From: Candidatus Hydrogenedentota bacterium
GTDB lineage: Bacteria > Hydrogenedentota > Hydrogenedentia > Hydrogenedentales > SLHB01
NCBI GenBank assembly: GCA_003552765.1
Contig: PUOI01000321.1
Span: 1-8,411, forward strand
Direction: 5' to 3'
Length of the DNA: 8,411 bases
The notes below the pieces were generated by a model, which was given only the letters and a program-made list of their open reading frames with translations, was not told where the DNA came from and did no database searches. This document shows positions 1-7,636 of this stretch, one piece after another; positions within the stretch are counted from its first letter, which is position 1; each line of letters opens with the position of its first letter. The position numbers and the translations under genes were made by a program.

Positions 1-254
1 AAGTCGCCGGTGAGCAGCACGGTGGAGACCCCTTGGGCCGCTACCGCTTCCGCATGGGCGCGGCTCGCGGCCATGGCGAACTGATGGCGCCGGCGCCACC
101 ACACGTTGAAATTGCCGAGCGCCCGTTTGTTGAGTAAGCGGAAGGGGTTCAGGGTCACGCGCCAAAAGTGAAGATCGGCGATATGGATGAGCCGGTCCAC
201 GGGCGGGCTTTCCGGATTGGCGGCGGACGGTTCTGGCGCAGGGTGGCTGGTCAT
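1..254 (-). CDS. Calcineurin-like metallophosphoesterase, N-terminal part (runs off left edge)
   Basis: Only the first 84 complete codons are inside the window. From the ATG at 254-252 the protein begins MTSHPAPEPSAANPESPPVD, a Pro/Ser-rich lead of about 20 residues, and then enters a first beta strand reading RLIHIADLHFW (21-31). D27-x-H29 is the first metal-binding motif (DxH) of the calcineurin-like phosphoesterase superfamily. The visible end, STVLLTGD (77-84), carries the second motif (GD, with D84 the bridging metal ligand). Between them is a basic segment, LLNKRALGNFNVWWRRRHQF, which could mark a subfamily or a membrane-surface patch. The later NH(E/D) and GHxH motifs lie outside the window. 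The start follows the tamB stop by 2 bp with no Shine-Dalgarno sequence, so translation is probably coupled to tamB. The reading frame stays open upstream into tamB, so an earlier alternative start such as TTG cannot be excluded. The superfamily includes cyclic-nucleotide phosphodiesterases, DNA exonucleases and the lipid A enzymes LpxH and LpxG; the substrate cannot be named from this fragment. Confidence 0.85.
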   Translation of the reverse strand, partial: MTSHPAPEPSAANPESPPVDRLIHIADLHFWRVTLNPFRLLNKRALGNFNVWWRRRHQFAMAASRAHAEAVAAQGVSTVLLTGD

Positions 255-256
255 AC

Positions 257-3200
257 TCAATAGTCGTATCGCCAATTGAATCCCACGCCGCCCTCCGCGT
301 CGGCGCCCACTTCGCTGTCGAGCGAGAAGCGTGGGGTCAGCTCAACCTCCACATGCAGGCGGCCCGAATCGTCCATCAAACCCTTTTCCACCTCCACATA
401 GATGTCGTCGCCGATATACCGGCCCATGGCGACCGTGGGGTCGTCTTCGCCGAGACCGCGCACGTCCAACTGATCCACGCCCAGCATCTGGCGCGTGCGG
501 CCCATCAGCTCGAAGGCCCGGCCGCCTCCTCCGGCCAAGGTGTTGGCGGCGTGCGCCAGGCGGAGGGCCTGCACCGGATTAACGCTGGCCAAGTCGCGGC
601 CAAACAGCACCCGGGCCAGGATTTCGTCCTGGGGCAGCGCGGGTTCGGATTCCAGCGCGATATCGGGCGAATCCGCCGGTCCCGTTACCCGCAGACGGGC
701 GGTTAAATCGCGCGCGTCGCTGACGGCGGTGATGTTTAACATGGGGGAGATGGGGGTGGAACCGTCAAACGTGATGGCGCTTTCCGCCATATTGAATCGC
801 TGTTCCACGAAACTGAAATGTCCCCGCAACACGTTGAGATTGCCAACGACCATGGGATTCGTGATGGGGCCCCGGACCCGCAGTTCCCCATGCCATTCAC
901 TGTCAAGGCCGCGGCCTCGCACATAGACGCGGTTCGGAAACCGGAGCTGCACATCCAGGCGGGCGTCGTACGCTGGGGGACCCGTTTCAGCCATTTCTTC
1001 TTCTTGGACACCGTCTTCTTCTTCCACGGGGGCGCCGGGGCGGTTGACCTCCGTAAACTCAAGCTGAGCACCCGCGCTGGCCGGCAGCCGCTCCGGAATA
1101 TCGAAGTGGATGGGCGCGCAGGTAAGTGTGCCCGTCACCAATGCGCCCTCCGAGGTACCCTGGGTTTCCAGGGCGCCGTTGACCGTGGCGCGCAGGTTGT
1201 CCTGCCGCAAAAGTTGGGCGTTGCGCAGGCGGGTGGTTGCCTGGAAGGGGAAATCCCTGTCCGGGTCAAAGTCCAGCCGTCCTTGAAGAGCGATTTCGCC
1301 GGCCCCGCCGTCCGTCATCGTAGCCCGCTCGATGAGGATGTGCTGGTCCTGCGCGACAAAGCGAACGTCTATCGCGTCAAGCACCACCCCATGGTCCCAA
1401 TGTTCGTACCGTCCATCGGCAATGGCGGCGTGCCCGGAGACCTCGGGAGCGCCCAGGGTTCCAGACACCGCCATGTCCGCTTCAAGGTTGCCCGTGACCA
1501 ACTGATCGTCCAGCAGGAACGCCGCCCCTATGATCTCCAAGGGCGCGTGGGCTGCCACGCTGGCCTGGATGGCGCCGTCTGTTGGCGCTTCAAATACAAA
1601 GGGTTCGAGGGTAAACGTAATGGGGAGGTCCGCTGCTACGTCCGCATTGCTTTCGAGGGGACCGTCGAAACGGGCTTGCGCGTACAGCCGCCCATCAGCC
1701 AGGCGGGCATTGGCCCTGAGGGAACCGTCGTCAAGCTCTTGGCCCATGGGGTGATCCACCCGGAGTTGGGTCACATCGAGTTCGGCGGCAAGTTCTGGGG
1801 CCTCCGGCGCGCCCGTCAGCGTCACTGTCCCTTGGGCCTCGCCGACGGGATGCGTGGGTAGGAATTGCGCCAGCATGGCCAAGTTGATCCGGTCAAACAC
1901 GGCCTGGCCCTGAAGCCGCCCCGGCTCCATTACGCCTTGCAAAACGACCCGCGCGTCGTCGCCGGCCTGCAGTTCAGCACGGGGGATATTCCAGCCCGCC
2001 TCCGTCCGCGCGGCAGTGATCGGAGTCCGGTTGACGATGGGAATGCCAAGATAGGCGGCGTCCAGCGAGGCTAGCGTCACATTGAATTGGGGCAGATCAA
2101 GAACCGCTTCCCCGCCTCCATGCAGATGAAACGGCTCGTTCGCCACGTCGCCGTTCGATTGAAGCGCGAAGCGCAACGCCTCGGCGTCTCCTTCCGCTTC
2201 CAGCACACCCGCGTGAAGAGCGAACCCCTCTGCCGTCAATCCGTCCAAGCTAGCTTCCAGCGAGCCGGCGAATGTGCGGCGAACATCTTCTAGGGACGCC
2301 TCAACCGTAAGGTTTTCGAGGTCTGCAAAACGGGAGCCAATCGAACTGGCGGTAAGGTCGATCTCCGCGTTCTGGCGGTCTCCGGCGTCGTCCAGCAGCA
2401 ACGCCAGCTCCACCGAGCCCGTCATGGGTTCGCCCGCGAGCGCCGTTAAGGGTTCAAGATCGTCTATAGCGCCATCCAGTTGCCCGGAGGCCAGTTGCGG
2501 CTCAAAGCGATAGCGGCCATGGCCGGTAAGGCGGGTGCCGGGCGCGGTGATCACGAGGTCTTCCACGGAAGCATCCGCCTCGGTCACGGCGACGCGGCCC
2601 TCCGCTTCATAGGCCTCTGCGCCCTCACCCAACCGCAAGGCGGCGCGTCCCTGGGGCGTTGCTGGCAATTCCTCCAGGGCCAATTCGATGCGCCCGGAGG
2701 CGAAGGAGAACTCGTCCAGGGCCAGGTTACGGCCATCGCCTTCAACCGTGGCCTGGAAGACTTCGGGCGTACCCTCGGCTGAGCCCGTGAGATCAAGTTC
2801 TCCGGCCAAGTCCCGTCCGGCAAAGGCGCTGAGGACGGCCATCTCGGGCAAGCGCGCTTCCCATGTGACGTCGAAATCGCGCGCCTCCAAGCCTAGGCGG
2901 CCATCCGCCCGCGCCGTGACGCCAGCGCCTTCGGCAACGGCCTCGCGAACGGTGACTTCACCGTCATCGTTTAGAGCGGCTTCCATACGGAGGTCCAGCC
3001 GATCGCCCATAAGCGATGGCGCGGGATCGGGCAGTCCCCGCGCATTCGCCATATGGCCTTCCACATTGGCGCTCGCTGTCCGCGCCCGGCCGTCGCCTTC
3101 CCCGGAGACACGCAACTCCACATAGCCGCCGAGTTCCGGCGGAAGCCCGGGGATAGGCAAGCTCGCGATTTCGTCCACGGCCAATTGCGCCTCCATGGCG

Positions 3201-4654
3201 CCGGCGAGTTCTTCCGGAAGGAAATGGCCGCTGAGATCCGCCTGGATGCCGCCGCCTGTCAGCGCGAGGCGCACGATGTCGACACGGTCTGGCGTTTCCG
3301 CCGTGGCCTGTCCATCCCATTCGATGTCCAAGGGTTCGAAGTCCGCGCGATCGGCCAATCGCAGTCCCTTGACATTTCCCAGCAGCGTTCCGTCCAAGCC
3401 GGGGAATTCACCCTCGATCTCGGTCAAACTCGCGGCTTCCGCGCGCGTTTCCAGCGAATCGGCCAGGAGTTCATCGATCTGCAGGTCTGTTCCGGCCACT
3501 TCCACCCAGCCCTGGGGTTGCAGGAGGGGACCTTCCACGCGCCCGGTTCCCGAGACGCCGCCTGCCAGTGGAATCCCCGCCACCGCGCTAAATACGGCGA
3601 TGTCCTCGCTCTCGAAATCGAAGTCGCCCTCTGCCGTGTGTTCCGCGAGGTCCAACCGGCCGGCAGCCGCGAGACGGGCGGGCCGGCCTTCGACAGATAG
3701 CGTATCCAAGCTCAACGCCTCGCCGGGAACGAACTCGCCGCGAACGGCCACCGCGCTTGGCTCTTCCGTCAAGTGATGCACATCCTCGGGGAGCCGATCC
3801 GGGAAGAGAGTGACCGTTCCGTCAAGCCCGAAGGTGATCGGATTAGGGAGGCCCACGGACAGATTGAGTTCGGCTTCGCCGAGTTCAGCCGCATACAGCG
3901 AGGCTACGCTCTCAAGGTTGGAAAGCGTGCCCCCGCCCGCGAAACGAACCCTGGCGCCGGTGTCTTCGGGAAGGCGGGCGAGATGCGCCAGCAAACTTCC
4001 GGGTCCCGCTTCCGCGACGTCCAAGTCATAGGATAGTTCGCCGGGTTCGCCCAGCAAGCCGAGGGAGAGCGCAATCCGTTCGCTGGGGCCGTCGAGCCTA
4101 GCAAATGAAAGGTCCACCCCCAAGCCGTTCCGGTCCGGCGGGGGCGCAACATGGCCATCGATGGAAAAGACCGCGCGTTGTCCGAAAACCGCCTCCTCCA
4201 TGACCAGCTCGTCCACCGCAATCTGTTCCACATTGATTGATGGCCAGCGATCGGGCAGTTCCGGCAAGTCCGGCGGATCGGGGTCTTCCTCGGTAGGAAT
4301 CCGATGCCACGTCACTTGACCCACGGTGACCGCTTCGCCGTGGATGCGGCCTTCGAGCAAGGGCAAGCCCCGCCAGCGTACGGCGGCGTCCTCCGCCGTC
4401 AGCCACACCCCTTCTTCATCGGTTAGGGTAATCTCGCCCACGCGAATATCGAAAGGCAGCCAGCCGCGGAGGTCCCGCATCTGGATATGGACTCGGGGAT
4501 GCACGTCCAGCCGGGCGGAGAGCTGCTCGGCTATGATGCGTTTGCCGGGCGGCGTCTGAAAGAAAACCACGGCCAGCACGCCGAGAACCAACACCGCACA
4601 CATGGCCACGGCGATCCATTTGAGCCCGCGTAGAATGACGCGTTGTGGATTCAT
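257..4654 (-). CDS. tamB: TamB-type translocation and assembly module protein (DUF490)
   Basis: This 1465-residue protein is anchored in the inner membrane by one N-terminal helix (about 13-33, IAVAMCAVLVLGVLAVVFF), with the rest in the periplasm. Known TamB proteins span the periplasm to TamA, aiding outer-membrane protein assembly and lipid transport. The body is a long run of alternating beta-rich segments with a recurring pattern of the form G-x-x-x-x-P-x-(L/V)-x-G/A-x-(L/A/V), seen near 371-386, 626-637, 945-957, 1064-1077, 1258-1272 and 1322-1333, as expected for the groove-like TamB/AsmA fold. The C-terminal domain is the most diagnostic: LPQDEILARVLFGRDLASVN (1340-1359), a Gly-rich stretch at 1374-1378, GRYIGDDIYVEVEKG (1411-1425), and a terminal alternating strand ending NWRYDY. 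Length is somewhat above Escherichia coli TamB (about 1260). An acidic insert at 1211-1223 is unusual. The start is the ATG at 4654, 4 bp after the tamA stop, with no clear Shine-Dalgarno sequence, suggesting coupling to tamA. Role is inferred from the family. Confidence 0.95.
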   Translation of the reverse strand: MNPQRVILRGLKWIAVAMCAVLVLGVLAVVFFQTPPGKRIIAEQLSARLDVHPRVHIQMRDLRGWLPFDIRVGEITLTDEEGVWLTAEDAAVRWRGLPLLEGRIHGEAVTVGQVTWHRIPTEEDPDPPDLPELPDRWPSINVEQIAVDELVMEEAVFGQRAVFSIDGHVAPPPDRNGLGVDLSFARLDGPSERIALSLGLLGEPGELSYDLDVAEAGPGSLLAHLARLPEDTGARVRFAGGGTLSNLESVASLYAAELGEAELNLSVGLPNPITFGLDGTVTLFPDRLPEDVHHLTEEPSAVAVRGEFVPGEALSLDTLSVEGRPARLAAAGRLDLAEHTAEGDFDFESEDIAVFSAVAGIPLAGGVSGTGRVEGPLLQPQGWVEVAGTDLQIDELLADSLETRAEAASLTEIEGEFPGLDGTLLGNVKGLRLADRADFEPLDIEWDGQATAETPDRVDIVRLALTGGGIQADLSGHFLPEELAGAMEAQLAVDEIASLPIPGLPPELGGYVELRVSGEGDGRARTASANVEGHMANARGLPDPAPSLMGDRLDLRMEAALNDDGEVTVREAVAEGAGVTARADGRLGLEARDFDVTWEARLPEMAVLSAFAGRDLAGELDLTGSAEGTPEVFQATVEGDGRNLALDEFSFASGRIELALEELPATPQGRAALRLGEGAEAYEAEGRVAVTEADASVEDLVITAPGTRLTGHGRYRFEPQLASGQLDGAIDDLEPLTALAGEPMTGSVELALLLDDAGDRQNAEIDLTASSIGSRFADLENLTVEASLEDVRRTFAGSLEASLDGLTAEGFALHAGVLEAEGDAEALRFALQSNGDVANEPFHLHGGGEAVLDLPQFNVTLASLDAAYLGIPIVNRTPITAARTEAGWNIPRAELQAGDDARVVLQGVMEPGRLQGQAVFDRINLAMLAQFLPTHPVGEAQGTVTLTGAPEAPELAAELDVTQLRVDHPMGQELDDGSLRANARLADGRLYAQARFDGPLESNADVAADLPITFTLEPFVFEAPTDGAIQASVAAHAPLEIIGAAFLLDDQLVTGNLEADMAVSGTLGAPEVSGHAAIADGRYEHWDHGVVLDAIDVRFVAQDQHILIERATMTDGGAGEIALQGRLDFDPDRDFPFQATTRLRNAQLLRQDNLRATVNGALETQGTSEGALVTGTLTCAPIHFDIPERLPASAGAQLEFTEVNRPGAPVEEEDGVQEEEMAETGPPAYDARLDVQLRFPNRVYVRGRGLDSEWHGELRVRGPITNPMVVGNLNVLRGHFSFVEQRFNMAESAITFDGSTPISPMLNITAVSDARDLTARLRVTGPADSPDIALESEPALPQDEILARVLFGRDLASVNPVQALRLAHAANTLAGGGGRAFELMGRTRQMLGVDQLDVRGLGEDDPTVAMGRYIGDDIYVEVEKGLMDDSGRLHVEVELTPRFSLDSEVGADAEGGVGFNWRYDY

Positions 4655-4658
4655 CGGT

Positions 4659-6524
4659 CTAGAAAGCGTGTCCTATGCTAATGTAAAGTTGAAATGGATC
4701 GTCAATGCCGGAACGGCGGTTCACGGGCACGGCCACATCGAATCGCAAGGGGCCCATGGGGGTATAATACCGCAGCCCCAAGCCGCTTCCCCACCGCAAG
4801 GTGTCCGAGAAGTCAGGAAATTCCCTCTCGAAGGCGTTTCCACCGTCGGCGAACAGCACGAAACCCACGTTATCCGACATGCGGTAGCGCGCTTCCAGGG
4901 ACATCTCCAACAGAGAACTTCCGCCGGTTGGCGTGTCATTCACCAATGGGCCCACACTCTGATAGCGAAACCCGCGAATCGAGCCGCCGCCGCCGGCATA
5001 GAAGCGCTCGTCGGCGGGTATTTCCTCCCGGTCGGCCCCCGCTGCCATACCCAGGGCCAAGCGGCCCGCCAAGACCAGCGACGAGTTGTCGATGACCTGG
5101 TAGTACTGTGTCAACACGGTCGAGGACCGCACAAAACCGGGGTCCGAACTGAGCCAATCATGAAAAGGCGCCAGACGCCAGTTAATCCGGCCGCCCGCCG
5201 TGGGATCCAACGCGTCGTCCCGCCGGTCCCAGTCCAAGAACATGGGGAGGGAGACAAGGGCGTGCTGACGGGTAACGCGCAATTGCTCGATTTCGGAATA
5301 CGTGGCCGCGATACCGCCGCCCACGGTAAGGCGGTCCGTCAGGTCCCGTTCGAGCAGCACGCGGCCGCTCACGCTGGTGCTTGTGAACGCATCTGGCGAC
5401 TCACGCGCCACGCGGGTTCGCGCGCGCAGGGTCTGGTCGGGATGCGCGAAGGCGGGCTTTTCAAAGCCTCCCTCCAGCGCCATGGTAATCTCGGATGCGC
5501 GGGCGCTGATATTCAGGCGCTCGCCTCGGCGCAGCAGATTGCGGTGTTCCCAGGAAAGCCGTCCGCCCAAACCTTCATCCGTGCGGTAGCTCACCCCGGC
5601 CCGGATGGTGCGGTGTTGGCGCTCACTCAGATACACGCTCACCGGCAACCGCCCCTCTGGGTCAAGATCCGCGCCGGGCTCCACGCGGGCCATCGAAAAC
5701 AGGTTGGTGCCCGTGAGCTTCTCGCGCGCCTCCCTCAGCCGGGCCGCGTTGAACGGGTCTCCTTCTTGCCAGGGAATCTGGATCCGGGCGAAGTCTTCCC
5801 GCACATCCTCGAGGCCCTCGAATTCGACGGGGCCAAACACGGCCGATGGGCCGGGATCCACTCTGAAGTGCACGTCGAGCCGGTTGGTGGCGTGGTCGGC
5901 GATGACTTGGCGATCGGCGACTTCCGCAAAGGGATGTCCCCGCATTTGAAAACGCGTCAACAGGCGGCGCTCGGCTTCCAGGACGGTGCGGGTATACGCC
6001 CGTTCCCCCTCTTCAAGGCCAAGCGCGCCCGGTTCGGGCAAAGCGAACGCTGGCGGCTCGGCGCCATCGGCCAGGCGGACGCTAAGTTCGCCAAACCGGA
6101 AGCGCGGCCCCCGCTGAATGACAAAAGTGAGTATGGCGGGGCTGACCGTGTCATCAACGCGCACGTCCACCTCAGCCGCAAAATACCCTTCCGAACGCAA
6201 CGCCTGCAGGAACTCGGGCGCGTCCCGCTCGCCCCGCCGCCGCAACAGGGTTATCGTGGCGGGCGGTCGCTCCTGAAGCTCCACTGCGTCCGAGAGCCCG
6301 CGCAACCTGTTCAGCAGCGCGTTTTCGACGCCCTCGAATTGCACCTCATAGGGCTGTTGGGCGTTCTGCCAAGCCGTTGCGGAAGACGCCAGCACACACA
6401 GCGCCAGCGCGCCCGCCACGTATCCCAAGAACACGCCCGGGAAACGGGAAGGCGCGATCGCTGGGAAGCGGGGGTTCCGCGCGTCCTGGCCCACCATCCT
6501 GCTATTGAAAAGTCCCGATTTCAT
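4659..6524 (-). CDS. tamA: TamA-like Omp85 family outer-membrane assembly protein
   Basis: The 621-residue protein belongs to the BamA/TamA (Omp85) family. A signal peptide is visible with an unusually long n-region (1-29), a hydrophobic core (about 30-46) and an A-T-A site predicting cleavage after residue 51. POTRA-like periplasmic modules follow at about 58-140, 143-225 and 228-305, boundaries by eye, matching the three POTRAs of TamA rather than the five of BamA. The barrel occupies about 306-621 and contains RFYAGGGGSIRGFRYQSVGP (507-526), the loop-6 signature with the key Arg-Gly-Phe, closely resembling TamA. The last strand, FQLYISIGHAF, ends in Phe as typical for an outer-membrane insertion signal. 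Known members insert or assemble outer-membrane proteins with TamB, whose gene follows after 4 bp. The ATG at 6524 is directly preceded by an in-frame TAG, so it is the earliest possible start, but it lacks a Shine-Dalgarno sequence; Met10 (6497) is an alternative that would give a shorter signal peptide. Confidence 0.93.
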   Translation of the reverse strand: MKSGLFNSRMVGQDARNPRFPAIAPSRFPGVFLGYVAGALALCVLASSATAWQNAQQPYEVQFEGVENALLNRLRGLSDAVELQERPPATITLLRRRGERDAPEFLQALRSEGYFAAEVDVRVDDTVSPAILTFVIQRGPRFRFGELSVRLADGAEPPAFALPEPGALGLEEGERAYTRTVLEAERRLLTRFQMRGHPFAEVADRQVIADHATNRLDVHFRVDPGPSAVFGPVEFEGLEDVREDFARIQIPWQEGDPFNAARLREAREKLTGTNLFSMARVEPGADLDPEGRLPVSVYLSERQHRTIRAGVSYRTDEGLGGRLSWEHRNLLRRGERLNISARASEITMALEGGFEKPAFAHPDQTLRARTRVARESPDAFTSTSVSGRVLLERDLTDRLTVGGGIAATYSEIEQLRVTRQHALVSLPMFLDWDRRDDALDPTAGGRINWRLAPFHDWLSSDPGFVRSSTVLTQYYQVIDNSSLVLAGRLALGMAAGADREEIPADERFYAGGGGSIRGFRYQSVGPLVNDTPTGGSSLLEMSLEARYRMSDNVGFVLFADGGNAFEREFPDFSDTLRWGSGLGLRYYTPMGPLRFDVAVPVNRRSGIDDPFQLYISIGHAF

Positions 6525-6648
6525 CTATTAAGGATATCACGTCATGGGCCGTTTTTCCGAATCGGCTTGCTTGGATCCCATACGGGGCAACCACAATCAG
6601 TGGCTTCTTATGCAGTATAAAACCCCAAATATCTGGTGGCCGTTCCTG
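6525..6648 (-). promoter_or_regulatory. Intergenic region upstream of tamA, probable site of the tam operon promoter
   Basis: This is the largest non-coding gap in the window (124 bp), between the GNAT stop and the tamA start. Read on the minus strand it begins with an A/T-rich stretch containing TATACT (6619-6614), a good match to a -10 hexamer, but no -35 match lies 15-19 bp upstream of it and there is no extended -10 TG. Two short dyads are present: CCGA-a-TCGG (6557-6565) and CCAC/GTGG around a 5-base loop (6591-6603). Both are too small to call an operator or terminator. No run of T follows either on the minus strand. A promoter here is inferred mainly from position and composition. Confidence 0.35.
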
Positions 6649-7611
6649 TCAACTATTCGGGCGCTGCCAGACGTGCGTATCCACATGACGCAAAACATGA
6701 AATCCGTGATTATCGTAAAGTTTGCGCGCGGGGTTGGACGCCAGCACGCCAAGGGCCATGCGGGAATACCCATCCACGCGGAATGCGCGGCCCATGTCGC
6801 GCAGCAGGGTCTTGCCGGCCCCGCTCCCCTGGCATTCGGGCGCAACCGCCAGTTGAATAAGAAATCCAACGCCCGGCGCCGCTTGGGCCGCTACAGCCAC
6901 GCCCGTAAGCTCTCCTTCCCGCTCCAGCACGCGTAGCCAGCCCGGCTCAACCCGGCCGTATCCCCCGTTTTGCGCCAGCGCCAGAAACCGCGCCGCGTTG
7001 TCCGGGTCCTGGACTTCCCGGTCGATGTTCCGGGCGGGGTGATCGCGGTATGCGGCCGCGATGATCGCTGCCGCGCGGGGAATATCGTCTTGCGTAAGGG
7101 GCCGCGAGGTTTCGGGCTCCCCGGCGGCCCATGGGGCTTCCTCCAGATCAACCCCCATGAGCAGGTGCGGGGCCGTCCAAAAGCCCAGCCCCGTCAGCGC
7201 TGGCTCAAGATTCAGTTCGCACAGCGGAAGAAAATGAAACAGGATGCGCTCCGCGCCCGCGCCGCGAAGCACCGCCACGGCCGCGCGCCCAAGGGCTTGT
7301 TCATGATCCGCGCCGCGAAAGGGCGTCCGCACGTGAACCAGCCCTACCCGCCCTAGGCCGTCATCCAGCAGCATGAGCAGAAGCCCCGTGCAAGCGCCAT
7401 CGGGCGTTACGGAGGCAAGCAGGCCCGCGCTCTGGTTCTCCAGATTGGCCTGAAACAACGCCGGGGCCTGCTGACGATACTCCTCGGCCGCCTCCTCCCC
7501 ATACAGCGCGCCCGTGCCTTGCGCCATCTCCTCAATGAACACGCCGAGTTCGGCGGGCAACTCGTCCAGGGCGATTACGTCCACCGGCTCCTTGCCATCC
7601 TTCAACGCCAT
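6649..7611 (-). CDS. GNAT-family N-acetyltransferase, probable tandem-domain protein
   Basis: This is a 320-residue soluble protein, about twice the usual single GNAT length. The C-terminal half (about 167-320) is a recognisable GNAT domain. It has LIQLAVAPECQGSGAGKTLL (251-270), matching motif A, with Q261-G-S-G264-A-G266 fitting the acetyl-CoA pyrophosphate-binding Q/R-x-x-G-x-G/A loop, and SNPARKLYDNHGFHVL (292-307) resembling motif B with the usual N-x-x-A-x-x-x-Y-x-x-x-G-F pattern. The N-terminal half (about 10-155) has the same order of elements (VGLVHVRTPFRGADHEQALG at 89-108, then LTGLGFW at 139-145) but its P-loop equivalent lacks the Q-x-x-G-x-G pattern, so it appears to be a degenerate GNAT copy. 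Tandem GNATs with one inactive half are known, for example mycothiol synthase MshD. The acceptor substrate is unknown. No membrane segment or signal peptide is seen. The start is well supported by an AGGAGG just upstream. It lies between the hydrolase-like gene and tamA, and nothing shows a functional link to either. Confidence 0.85.
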   Translation of the reverse strand: MALKDGKEPVDVIALDELPAELGVFIEEMAQGTGALYGEEAAEEYRQQAPALFQANLENQSAGLLASVTPDGACTGLLLMLLDDGLGRVGLVHVRTPFRGADHEQALGRAAVAVLRGAGAERILFHFLPLCELNLEPALTGLGFWTAPHLLMGVDLEEAPWAAGEPETSRPLTQDDIPRAAAIIAAAYRDHPARNIDREVQDPDNAARFLALAQNGGYGRVEPGWLRVLEREGELTGVAVAAQAAPGVGFLIQLAVAPECQGSGAGKTLLRDMGRAFRVDGYSRMALGVLASNPARKLYDNHGFHVLRHVDTHVWQRPNS

Positions 7612-7614
7612 GGC

Positions 7615-7620
7615 CCTCCT
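7615..7620 (-). promoter_or_regulatory. Shine-Dalgarno sequence of the GNAT gene
   Basis: Minus-strand AGGAGG lies 3 bases before the ATG at 7611-7609. It is a perfect anti-16S match, although the spacing is short, and it fixes the start of the acetyltransferase. It is the only strong Shine-Dalgarno sequence at a gene start in this window. Confidence 0.75.
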
Positions 7621-7636
7621 ACGTAGTGTTCAGCAT

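Noticed and set aside
818..1861. A 347-codon open frame on the plus strand opposite tamB
   Set aside because: It is in the same reverse-complement register with tamB codons and has no domain or sensible composition. The minus strand here encodes conserved TamB C-terminal sequence.
6391..6408. Lipoprotein signal in TamA (Cys43 in LALCVLAS)
   Set aside because: The residue before the Cys is Leu, not Gly, Ala or Ser, so it is not a lipobox. A normal signal peptidase I site (A-T-A) lies 8 residues further on, and Omp85 proteins are not lipoproteins.
6548..6603. Intrinsic terminator after the GNAT gene
   Set aside because: The short dyads (GCCG/CGGC, CCAC/GTGG) have 4-bp stems and no following T run on the minus strand.
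4602..6620. A 672-codon open frame on the plus strand opposite tamA
   Set aside because: Its codons are the exact reverse complements of the tamA codons, so it is broken only where tamA uses TTA, CTA or TCA. These are rare in G+C-rich coding sequence, so a long antisense frame is expected by chance. Its product is His/Arg/Gln-rich with no recognisable domain, while the minus strand encodes a clear Omp85 protein.
6614..6652. TTGACA (6652-6647) plus TATACT (6619-6614) as a sigma-70 promoter for tamA
   Set aside because: The spacer is 27 bp, far outside the usable 15-19 bp range, and the TTGACA overlaps the GNAT stop codon. Neither hexamer has a suitable partner at proper spacing.
6639..7611. 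Frameshifted or shadow frames inside the GNAT and hydrolase-like genes
   Set aside because: The main frames are continuous with conserved motifs from start to end; the alternative frames have skewed Arg/Pro composition typical of shadows.
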